This document shows positions 57,723-64,000 of a stretch of DNA of 64,000 nt, one piece after another. A program made the position numbers and the translations under genes. The stretch is from an uncultured Oscillospiraceae bacterium (GTDB taxonomy: Bacteria > Bacillota > Clostridia > Oscillospirales > Oscillospiraceae): the NCBI GenBank assembly GCA_910584045.1, contig CAJTYO010000008.1, forward strand, positions 1 through 64,000. Direction: 5' to 3'. The notes under the pieces are model-generated. The model made no database searches. It was not told where the DNA came from and was given only the letters and a program-made list of their open reading frames with translations. Numbering within the stretch: position 1 is the first letter of the stretch; each line of letters begins with the position of its first letter.

Positions 57723-60422
57723 GTGATTAAAAAATGGTTTGAGATCATCACGGATCACCGAATCAGCCTGTATGAGCGTATGTTCCGCATCGTGACAGGC
57801 ATCTGCATGATCGCACTGATATTTACTCTGCCCATGGGCCGGAGTATTTTAAATGCCGTACTGCTGATCATAAGCCTTATCGCAATGGCGGTGATCGTGC
57901 GATTCAGTATTCGCAAGAGGCGCATCCAAATGGGTGCAACAGCCATCGCGGTACTGTTGCTGTCGCTGTTTCCCATTACCTTTTTTTCCGCAGGCGGATT
58001 TTACAGCGGCGTACCGGAGTGGTTCGTCCTCTGCTTCATCTATGTCTGCATCACACTGCAGGGAAAGCGCAGGACCGTGTTTTTCGGACTGTGCACAGCG
58101 GAGACACTGCTTTGCTATGGCATCGCCTTCTATTTTCCAAACCTGGCTGTACTGAATCCCCACAACAACTCCTTCTTTGACTCCGCCTTTTCAATGATTA
58201 TGGTAGGGCTTCTCACCAGTGTGCTGCTCATGTTCCTCAACCGAATGTATGAGGAGGAAAACGCCCTCTCCCAGCGGCAGAAAAAGGAAATTGAGGAGCT
58301 GAACCGGGCGGAAAATCACTTCTTTTCCAGCATGAGCCACGAGATCCGCACACCGATCAATACGATCATCGGGCTCAATGAGCTCATCCTGCGGGAGGCC
58401 ATTTCAGAGGAAGTAGCGGAAAACGCCAGGAATATTCAGGGCGCCAGCAAGCTGTTGCTGACGCTGATAAACGACACGCTGGACCTGTCCAAGATCAAAT
58501 CCGGGAAGATGGAGATCGTCAATATCTCGTACGAAACTGGCGCGCTCTTTTCTGAAATTGTCAATATGATTTGGATCAAGGCCAAGGAAAAGGGTCTGGA
58601 ATTCAAGCTGCAAGTGGACCCGTCTATTCCGAGTATGCTCTGTGGAGACGAGGTGCGCATCAAGCAGATTTTAATTAACCTGTTGAATAACGCGGTGAAA
58701 TATACCAGCGAGGGCTCCGTCACCCTTTCCGTTCGCTGCGAGCGTCAGGCTGTCAACCGGGTACGCGTCTGGTACTCTGTTGAAGATACCGGTCAGGGTG
58801 TGAAAAAAGAAAATATTCCCTATATTTTTAACGCATTCCGGCGGGTTGATGAGGAGAAGAACCGGTATATCGAGGGGACCGGCCTTGGATTAAGCATCGT
58901 CCAGCAGCTTGTGGATCTGATGGGCGGCGAAATCAGCGTGAACAGCGTGTACACAAAGGGATCAAAATTCATTGTCATGCTGGAACAGGACATCATTGAC
59001 GATAAAGAGCTGGGGACGTTTACGCTTGCCTCCCGCGCGAAGGCTCATGAGGGCGAAGCGTACCGCCAGAGCTTTGAGGCGCCGGACGCCCACATCCTCG
59101 TAGTAGATGACAACGATATGAACCTGATGGTGGTCAGCAAACTGCTGGCGGAGACAAAGATCCAGATCGATATGGCCTCCAGCGCCGCCGAATGCCTGAA
59201 GCTGACACAGAACCACCTCTACGACTGTATTCTTATGGACCACATGATGCCGGAGATGGACGGGATCGAGTGTCTCCACGCGCTGCGGGCACAGCCGGGC
59301 GGCTTGTGTCAGAACGTCCCTGTTGTCGCCCTTACCGCCAATGCGGGCAGCGACAACCAGCTTCTTTACCGCAAGGAGGGCTTCAGCGGCTATCTGGCAA
59401 AGCCGGTCAGCGGCGCTCTTCTGGAGGCGGCCGTTCTGAGCATTCTTCCTAAAGAGCTGGTAAAGATTAACGATGATGTTCAGCAGTCGGACATTGATAA
59501 GGACATTTTGATCTTTGAGCAGGTTAAAAGGCGGACTATCCTAATCACAACAGACAGCGTATGCGACCTTCCGGAATCTCTCAGGAAGGAATTCAGTATT
59601 TCCGTGTGTCCCTATTATGTCTGTACGGATGAGGGACGGTTTCTGGATGGTCAGGAGCTGAAAACTGACGAACTACTGATGCATATCGCCGGAGGACGGA
59701 AAGGATATTCACAGCCTCCCGAGGTGGAGGACTACGAGAGATTCTTTGCGGAGAAACTGACAGAGGCACAGAATGTTATCCACATATCAATGGCCAGGCA
59801 CGTCAGCGAAGGCTATCAGAATGCTGTCGAGGCGGCAAAATCCTTTGAAAACGTTACCGTGATTGATTCCGGGCATCTATCCAGCAGTATGGGACTGACG
59901 GTACTGTGCGCCGCCTATATGGCGGAGCATCACGCCGCAAAGGCGGAAATTGTGGAGTCTGTGAAACGGATGGAACGCTTCATCTCCTCCGCATTTATCA
60001 TAAACACCACCCATATGATGTGTCAGGCCGGCAGGATATCGAAACGCATTCAAATTCTCTGCGACGCACTGCTGCTCCATCCGGTCCTTGTACTGAAAAA
60101 GAGCAGGATGGTGGTCGGCAGTATGGAGATGGGTAACTTCTCGCATGTTGCGAAGAAATATGTGAGGAAAACCTTTCAGGATACGAGAAATATTGACCGC
60201 CGCATCCTGTTTATCACCTATTCCGGCATGGATGAAAAAAAACTCCAGTATATCCAGAATTTGGTGAAGCAGTACTGTTCGTTTGAACGGGTTTATCTGC
60301 AGCAAGCGTCCTCCGCTATCGCGAGCAACTGCGGTCCGGGATCCTTCGGCTTACTTTTCATGCGGCGGGATGACGCTGCGCTCTCATTCTTCCAGATACA
60401 GGATCAGGATGGCGCTGCGTAA
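57723..60422 (+). CDS. hybrid sensor kinase-receiver fused to a DegV fatty-acid-binding domain
   Basis: An 899-residue protein with an unusual architecture. Residues about 10-185 form about six membrane segments. HisKA carries His206 in FSSMSHEIRTPIN; the ATPase domain follows (LLNNAVKYTS, DTGQGVKKENIPYIF, GTGLGLSIV). A receiver covers about 457-578 with Asp506 in LMDHMMPEMDG. From about residue 603 to the end is a DegV/EDD domain: TTDSVCDLPE, a YSQPP loop, VIDSGHLSSSMGLTVL, and NCGPGSFGLLF. DegV (FakB) proteins bind a fatty acid. Here the canonical TSQPS reads YSQPP and SGTYQ reads SEGYQN, so the ligand may differ. The GTG at 57723 is chosen because GAGGAG precedes it by about 11 nt. Confidence 0.92.
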   Translation: MIKKWFEIITDHRISLYERMFRIVTGICMIALIFTLPMGRSILNAVLLIISLIAMAVIVRFSIRKRRIQMGATAIAVLLLSLFPITFFSAGGFYSGVPEWFVLCFIYVCITLQGKRRTVFFGLCTAETLLCYGIAFYFPNLAVLNPHNNSFFDSAFSMIMVGLLTSVLLMFLNRMYEEENALSQRQKKEIEELNRAENHFFSSMSHEIRTPINTIIGLNELILREAISEEVAENARNIQGASKLLLTLINDTLDLSKIKSGKMEIVNISYETGALFSEIVNMIWIKAKEKGLEFKLQVDPSIPSMLCGDEVRIKQILINLLNNAVKYTSEGSVTLSVRCERQAVNRVRVWYSVEDTGQGVKKENIPYIFNAFRRVDEEKNRYIEGTGLGLSIVQQLVDLMGGEISVNSVYTKGSKFIVMLEQDIIDDKELGTFTLASRAKAHEGEAYRQSFEAPDAHILVVDDNDMNLMVVSKLLAETKIQIDMASSAAECLKLTQNHLYDCILMDHMMPEMDGIECLHALRAQPGGLCQNVPVVALTANAGSDNQLLYRKEGFSGYLAKPVSGALLEAAVLSILPKELVKINDDVQQSDIDKDILIFEQVKRRTILITTDSVCDLPESLRKEFSISVCPYYVCTDEGRFLDGQELKTDELLMHIAGGRKGYSQPPEVEDYERFFAEKLTEAQNVIHISMARHVSEGYQNAVEAAKSFENVTVIDSGHLSSSMGLTVLCAAYMAEHHAAKAEIVESVKRMERFISSAFIINTTHMMCQAGRISKRIQILCDALLLHPVLVLKKSRMVVGSMEMGNFSHVAKKYVRKTFQDTRNIDRRILFITYSGMDEKKLQYIQNLVKQYCSFERVYLQQASSAIASNCGPGSFGLLFMRRDDAALSFFQIQDQDGAA

Positions 60423-60446
60423 GATAGTCCCTATCGCCTCAGCGCC

Positions 60447-60475
60447 TTGCCATCAGGAAAAAAATCTGCTATACT
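60447..60475 (+). promoter_or_regulatory. sigma-A promoter of the TSCPD protein gene
   Basis: TTGCCA (60447-60452) and TATACT (60470-60475) with a 17-bp spacer, 33 bp before the start codon. Confidence 0.82.
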
Positions 60476-60508
60476 AAGAGCAGAAAACTAAAAAAGGAGA
60501 ATAACAGC

Positions 60509-60766
60509 ATGACTTACACCTATTCCCCCACCGGTGTCTGCTCCTCCAGAATCGACCTGGAACTGGAGGACGGCGTGATTCGATCCGTGGTCTTCACTGG
60601 CGGCTGCAACGGTAATTTAAAGGGTATTTGCAGCCTGGTGAAAGACATGCCAGCTAAGGAGGCTATCAGCAAGCTCCAGGGCATCCAGTGCGGCTGGAAG
60701 CCCACCAGCTGTCCCGACCAGCTGTCCAAAGCCCTCACCGAGGCTTTGCAGGTAGAGGGAAAATAA
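60509..60766 (+). CDS. TSCPD domain protein (TIGR03905 type)
   Basis: An 85-residue protein equal to the TSCPD domain, named for its C-terminal motif, here TSCPDQLSKAL. The rest shows VCSSRIDLELEDGVIRSVVFTGGCNGNLKGI with the conserved GGCNGN turn, and IQCGWKPTSCPDQL. The same domain occurs at the C-terminus of some ribonucleotide reductases, where it is thought to bind zinc with its cysteines; the free-standing form has no known function. AAAGGAG lies well placed before the ATG, and a strong terminator follows. Confidence 0.92.
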   Translation: MTYTYSPTGVCSSRIDLELEDGVIRSVVFTGGCNGNLKGICSLVKDMPAKEAISKLQGIQCGWKPTSCPDQLSKALTEALQVEGK

Positions 60767-60771
60767 AGCAT

Positions 60772-60820
60772 CTGCCAGCCCCCGGAAGGCTCTGACGCCC
60801 TCCGGGGGCGGCAGTATTTT
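60772..60820 (+). terminator. terminator of the TSCPD gene
   Basis: CTGCC(a)GCCCCCGGA at 60772-60786 pairs with TCCGGGGGC and GGCAG (60801-60814), with one bulged base, and TATTTT follows. Confidence 0.85.
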
Positions 60821-60974
60821 CCATTCATGCCTGCGGCCTCTGCTAGAGACTTCATGGTCAACAAGCATTGTATGAAACGCGCCATCAAGGCACAGGCTTG
60901 ATATTTGATAAATCGACAACAGCGCTTTTTCAAGTTCGCACACTATACAATGTCTGCCCAAAGGAGATGAAACA

Positions 60975-61694
60975 ATGCTCGATACGATCCTTTTCGATCT
61001 GGACGGTACGCTGGCCCCTTTCCTACAGGACGATTTCATCCGCGCCTACTTCGATCTGCTGGTTCGGCGGCTGACCCCCATGGGCTGCGACGGCGGTAAG
61101 CTGGTCAAGGCCCTTTGGAAGGGCGTAGACGCCATGATCGCCAATGACGGCTCTCTCACCAACCGGCAAACCTTTTGGTCCGTATTCACCGGAGAACTGG
61201 GCGCGCAAGCCATGGCTCTGGAGAGTATTCTGAATGACTTCTATACCCGTGAGTTCGACGCGGTCCGCTCCGTCCTGCGCTGGGATACGGACCGCAGCCA
61301 TCTGCTCCGCAACCTGAGGGAAAAGGGGTACGGGCTGGTACTGGCCACCAACCCCATCTTTCCCGCCGCAGCCGTGGAGACCCGGCTGGGCTGGGTGGGG
61401 CTGTCCTCCTCCGATTTTGACTATGTCACCACCTACGAGAACAGCCGCCGGAGCAAACCCAATCCCGACTACTACCGGGATGTCCTCTCTCATATCGAGA
61501 AACAGGGGGAGAGCTGCCTGATGATCGGCAACAACCCTGTGGACGATATGGCCGCCGCAGAGGCGGGGCTGGCGGTGTTCCTGGTCACCGACTGCCTGGA
61601 AAATCCCGACGGACTGTCTGTAGACGGCTATCCCCACGGCACCTTTCAGAACCTGGAGGCAGCACTGCGGCAGCTGCCCTCTGTCAAATGTTAA
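60975..61694 (+). CDS. HAD-superfamily hydrolase
   Basis: A 239-residue HAD hydrolase of the phosphoglycolate-phosphatase-like group. Motif I is LFDLDGTLAPF with the nucleophile Asp8 and acid Asp10. Motif II is the threonine in LVLATNPIF, the lysine of motif III lies in NSRRSKPNPDYY, and motif IV is MIGNNPVDDMAAAEAG. A helical cap follows motif I. The phosphorylated substrate is not predictable. AAGGAG lies 8 nt before the ATG. The 208-bp gap upstream holds the TSCPD terminator and no clear promoter. Confidence 0.93.
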   Translation: MLDTILFDLDGTLAPFLQDDFIRAYFDLLVRRLTPMGCDGGKLVKALWKGVDAMIANDGSLTNRQTFWSVFTGELGAQAMALESILNDFYTREFDAVRSVLRWDTDRSHLLRNLREKGYGLVLATNPIFPAAAVETRLGWVGLSSSDFDYVTTYENSRRSKPNPDYYRDVLSHIEKQGESCLMIGNNPVDDMAAAEAGLAVFLVTDCLENPDGLSVDGYPHGTFQNLEAALRQLPSVKC

Positions 61695-61695
61695 A

Positions 61696-61749
61696 AAAGC
61701 GCCCCACAGGCGGACAACGATGCATCTCCCGTCCGTCCCGGGGCGCTTT
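61696..61749 (+). terminator. hairpin terminator after the HAD gene
   Basis: AAAGCGCCCC (61696-61705) and GGGGCGCTTT (61740-61749) enclose a 34-nt loop. The T-run is inside the right arm. Confidence 0.65.
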
Positions 61750-61801
61750 CCCGCCCCCTCTTCGGAGAATTTTATAATTTCATTAAGATATAAAATACTT
61801 C

Positions 61802-61831
61802 TTGACAAGATGTACTATTCATTGTATAGTA
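61802..61831 (+). promoter_or_regulatory. promoter and PadR-type operator
   Basis: TTGACA (61802-61807) and TATAGT (61825-61830) are separated by 17 bp. The inverted repeat TACTAT-N7-ATAGTA (61813-61818, 61826-61831) covers the spacer and -10, an arrangement typical for autoregulated PadR operons. Confidence 0.85.
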
Positions 61832-61853
61832 TTGTGTGAAAGGGGGCATGGCA

Positions 61854-62192
61854 GTGATTGATCCACAATTAAAGCGGGGACTACTGGATGTGTGCGTGCT
61901 CTCCGTGCTGCGGCGGGAGGACTCCTATGGCTATCAGATCATCAAGGACCTCTCCGGCTGCATCGAGATCTCCGAATCCACCCTCTACCCCATCCTGCGG
62001 CGGCTGGAGAGCGGCGGGTGTCTGACCGTCTACTCCGTGGAGCACAGCGGCAGACTGCGGAAGTTTTATCGGATCACCCCCGAGGGGGTCGGGGTGATCG
62101 ACCAGTTTCTGAACAGCTGGCCGGAGATCCAGCGGGTATATGATTTAATAAAGGAGTGTGCCGAAGATGACGCGCGTACAATTTCTGAATGA
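61854..62192 (+). CDS. PadR family transcriptional regulator
   Basis: A 112-residue winged-helix regulator of the short PadR type: LKRGLLDVCVLSVLRREDSYGYQIIKDLSGCIEISESTLYPILRRLESGG, where STLYPIL-R-L is the family recognition helix, and then YRITPEGV. The frame allows earlier starts, but the AGGGGG at 61841-61846 gives a 7-nt spacing only to the GTG at 61854, yielding MIDPQLKRGLL. It overlaps the DUF1700/DUF4097 gene by 26 bp. The pair is conserved: PadR represses the membrane partner together with itself. Confidence 0.92.
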   Translation: MIDPQLKRGLLDVCVLSVLRREDSYGYQIIKDLSGCIEISESTLYPILRRLESGGCLTVYSVEHSGRLRKFYRITPEGVGVIDQFLNSWPEIQRVYDLIKECAEDDARTISE

Positions 62193-63492
62193 TTTATACC
62201 ACCACCTGCACGGGATGACCCCGGAACAGGCGGAGCAGCATCTGACCTACTACGCCGAGATGCTGGCCGACCGCATGGAGGAGGGCATGAGCGAGGAAGA
62301 GGCCGTGGCCGGGATGGAGGATGTGGAAACCATCGCCCGACGCATCCTAGAGGAGGAGGGCCTTGCCTACATCCCCCCGGAGGATCGGCCGGTAACGCCG
62401 CCGGCCTACCCGGATGTGACCCGCCTAGGCAGCGGAGGAGGAGACAGCAGCGGTGGTGGCAGCGGCCTCCGGTTCCCGCACAGATGGCACAGGCCTGTTC
62501 AGATTGCCCTGTCGGCGGCGGCCGCCGCCGCGATCTGCATAGTCCTGTTCGCCCGAATCAACGATAGGCCCGCCCCGTCCCGGGAGACGCCCCCCGACCT
62601 GACCGACAATGTGGTGGAGGAGGTGTACCCGGAGGAGTACGATTTGAGCGCCCCCTATGACGAAGGGTTCGAGTACCCCGGCTTCTCCGGGGAGTACCCC
62701 GCCTCCGATTACAACCGGCTGGACATCCAGTGGGCCTCCGGCGTGGTGTATGTCCAGAGCTGCTCAGGCGACGCTATCCGTATCGAGGAGTATGGCCAGT
62801 CCGATCTCAGCAACCGCACCCAGCTGGAGTGTCAGGAGGGGGACGGTGCTCTGACCATCCGCTACCGGGCGGGGACCGGCCTGGGCAATGTGAAGGGCGG
62901 AAAGTGGCTGACGGTGCTGGTGCCCGACGGCCTGTTGGAGGAACTGACGGTGGCAACCACTTCCGCCGCTGTATGTCTGAACGGCCTGGAGATGGGCAAG
63001 GTGCAGGTCTCCACCACCAGCGGGGACATTATCCCCTCCTACTGCTTCGCCCGGCGGGCAGAGCTGTCCTCTGTCAGCGCAGACATACATCTCTCCGGCC
63101 TCTATGCGGAGGAACTGAACATCTCTTCCGTCAGCGGGGATATCAGCGGAGATATGTATCAAACCCTCCGTGCCTCCGTGAGCACCACATCCAGCGACAT
63201 ATTCCTCTCCACAGCAGACAGCATAGAAAACCTGGCGCTGCACACCGTCAGCGGAGACATTTACGCCTATGTGGAGAATACCTCCGCCAAGCAAATCGAT
63301 GTCGGCAGTACCAGCGGAGACGTGTCCCTGAGCCTGCCCTATGACTTGGGCTTTTCGCTGGACTTCAGCACCGTATCCGGCAGCCGGGACATCAGCTACG
63401 ATATGGTTCTCCAGGACGGCAGGGAACTCTACAACGGAGGTGGATGCGAGATCAAGGTGGAGACCATCAGCGGCGGGCTGTCCATCTATTGA
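62167..63492 (+). CDS. DUF1700 / DUF4097 membrane protein
   Basis: A 441-residue protein. The N-terminal 70 residues are a DUF1700/HAAS-type helical domain (FLNDLYHHLHGMTPEQAEQHLTYYAEML, then MSEEEAVAGMEDVETIARRIL). A single membrane segment lies near residue 115-135, followed by a proline/acid-rich linker, and from about 190 a DUF4097 beta-solenoid with repeating ISSVSGDI, VSTTSSDI, VGSTSGDV units. The start at 62167 is 10 nt after AAGGAG. It is co-translated with PadR; such pairs respond to envelope stress or antimicrobial peptides in some Firmicutes, which is only suggestive here. Confidence 0.88.
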   Translation: MTRVQFLNDLYHHLHGMTPEQAEQHLTYYAEMLADRMEEGMSEEEAVAGMEDVETIARRILEEEGLAYIPPEDRPVTPPAYPDVTRLGSGGGDSSGGGSGLRFPHRWHRPVQIALSAAAAAAICIVLFARINDRPAPSRETPPDLTDNVVEEVYPEEYDLSAPYDEGFEYPGFSGEYPASDYNRLDIQWASGVVYVQSCSGDAIRIEEYGQSDLSNRTQLECQEGDGALTIRYRAGTGLGNVKGGKWLTVLVPDGLLEELTVATTSAAVCLNGLEMGKVQVSTTSGDIIPSYCFARRAELSSVSADIHLSGLYAEELNISSVSGDISGDMYQTLRASVSTTSSDIFLSTADSIENLALHTVSGDIYAYVENTSAKQIDVGSTSGDVSLSLPYDLGFSLDFSTVSGSRDISYDMVLQDGRELYNGGGCEIKVETISGGLSIY

Positions 63493-63513
63493 CCGCAGGT
63501 ATGCACAGTAAAT

Positions 63514-63552
63514 CCCGGGCATATGTCGGCAGACGCTTGACATATGCCCGGG
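63514..63552. repeat. perfect 14-bp inverted repeat
   Basis: CCCGGGCATATGTC (63514-63527) and its exact complement (63539-63552) enclose an 11-nt loop. The right arm contains most of the -35 of the downstream gene, so it can be either a terminator without a T-run for the DUF1700 gene or a regulatory site. Confidence 0.65.
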
Positions 63553-63565
63553 AAACTTATATAAA
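63537..63565 (+). promoter_or_regulatory. promoter of the Crp/Fnr-type gene
   Basis: TTGACA (63537-63542) and TATAAA (63560-63565) with a 17-bp spacer. The -35 lies inside the 14-bp inverted repeat. Confidence 0.7.
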
Positions 63566-63590
63566 TATAGATGTGAAAGGGGTGTATCGT

Positions 63591-64000
63591 ATGGATTTTT
63601 CCCGCTATTTTCCCATCTGGCCGCAGCTGACGGCGGCGGAGCGGGAGCATCTGTCCGCGGCGGCCGTCTGCCGCGAGGTTAAACAGGGGACGCTGCTCCA
63701 CAGCGGCTCTGCGGACTGCCTGGGCCTGCTGATGGTGGAGGCCGGCCGGCTGCGGGCCTATATTCTCTCCGGAGAGGGGCGGGAGATCACCCTGTACCGT
63801 CTGTTGGAGAGGGACGTATGCCTGCTTTCCGCCTCCTGCATGATGCGAGGTGCGCAATTCGACGTGGCGGTGGAGGCGGAACGAGATTCAACCCTGTGGG
63901 TCATACCGTCGGAGACATACCGGCAGATCATGGCAAACTCCGCCCCGCTGGCCAACTACACCAATGAGCTCATGGCGGGCCGGTTCGCCGACGTGATGTG
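63591..64000 (+). CDS. Crp/Fnr family regulator, C-terminus cut by window edge
   Basis: A start at 63591, behind AAAGGGG, opens a frame running off the window. The 136 residues seen are a cyclic-nucleotide-binding-type beta roll: FPIWPQLTAAEREHLSAAAVCREVKQGTLLHSG, then LLMVEAGRLRAYILSGEGREITLYRLLERDVCLLSASCMM, and VIPSETYRQIMANSAPLANYTNELMAGRF. The DNA-binding winged helix would lie beyond the edge. There is no N-terminal Fe-S cysteine cluster, although two or three cysteines sit in the beta roll. The ligand is unknown. Confidence 0.9.
   Translation, partial: MDFSRYFPIWPQLTAAEREHLSAAAVCREVKQGTLLHSGSADCLGLLMVEAGRLRAYILSGEGREITLYRLLERDVCLLSASCMMRGAQFDVAVEAERDSTLWVIPSETYRQIMANSAPLANYTNELMAGRFADVM

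Noticed and set aside
62660..62690. possible tRNA T-loop (GGTTCGAGT)
   Set aside because: It lies in the middle of the DUF1700/DUF4097 coding sequence and no acceptor or anticodon stems can be built around it.
1..64000. CRISPR arrays, prophage or integrative elements
   Set aside because: I found no regularly spaced direct repeats, no integrase, capsid, relaxase or cas-like genes in either strand.

Overview
The window is a compact, GC-rich Firmicute chromosome segment. Gene content (short-form HisG with HisZ, MntP under a yybP-ykoY riboswitch, LuxS, YmfF/YmfH, a fused CobA-HemD, glmU-prs-pth order, an SLH-domain protein, DUF6171 and TSCPD proteins) points to an anaerobic gut clostridium of the Oscillospiraceae type (Flavonifractor/Lawsonibacter/Oscillibacter-like). 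That placement is an inference from gene families and was not tested by a search. I saw no rRNA, tRNA or CRISPR, and the only mobile-element trace is a broken IS5-type transposase fragment.

Layout. 1-6.9 kb: a truncated membrane protein and a TauE/SafE exporter on the minus strand, then a TetR regulator with its own MacB-like ABC exporter, a SnoaL-like protein and the transposase remnant. 6.9-10.9 kb (minus): yceD-rpmF, luxS, a DEAD-box helicase and an AraC regulator. 11.1-19.6 kb (plus): a complete histidine operon yerC-hisZGDCBHAF-nudix-hisIE ending in a strong terminator. 19.9-23.5 kb: an XRE remnant, a zinc-ribbon protein, ispE, holA, rnmV and a GNAT protein. 23.5-24.8 kb: a visibly AT-rich patch with a frameshifted membrane protein and a YdcF-like gene. 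24.8-27 kb: Mn riboswitch-mntP and a coiled-coil M23 peptidase. 27.1-36.2 kb (minus): a tightly overlapped tetrapyrrole cluster (cobI, sirC-like, hemC, cobA-hemD, two small genes, hemB), preceded by lgt and the M16 pair ymfH/ymfF. 36.3-39.7 kb (minus): pth, an XRE mini-insertion, prs and a GlmU-like protein with a reduced N-terminal domain. 39.9-44.4 kb: trmL-pgk-tpiA-gpmI. 44.5-52.6 kb: a solute-binding lipoprotein paired with a chemoreceptor-like protein, an ApgM/homoserine-kinase-type enzyme that appears to start at ACG, DUF1015, a PHP histidinol phosphatase (supplying the step absent from the his operon) and an SLH protein. 52.8-54.6 kb: a GH51 arabinofuranosidase and a Cys-rich DUF6171 protein. 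54.7-60.4 kb: a three-gene phosphorelay made of a single-domain response regulator, a hybrid kinase with Hpt, and a hybrid kinase fused to a DegV fatty-acid-binding domain. 60.5-64 kb: TSCPD protein, HAD phosphatase, PadR-DUF1700/DUF4097 pair and a truncated Crp/Fnr regulator.

The most unusual object is the last gene of the phosphorelay, a 6-TM hybrid kinase-receiver-DegV fusion of about 899 residues. DegV/FakB proteins normally work alone, presenting acyl chains to a fatty acid kinase. Here the domain ends a kinase chain with no DNA-binding output, and its ligand-site motifs are altered. Other points worth checking are the ACG start, the reduced GlmU, the orphan binding-protein/chemoreceptor pair, three decayed genes, and short inverted or dispersed repeats.
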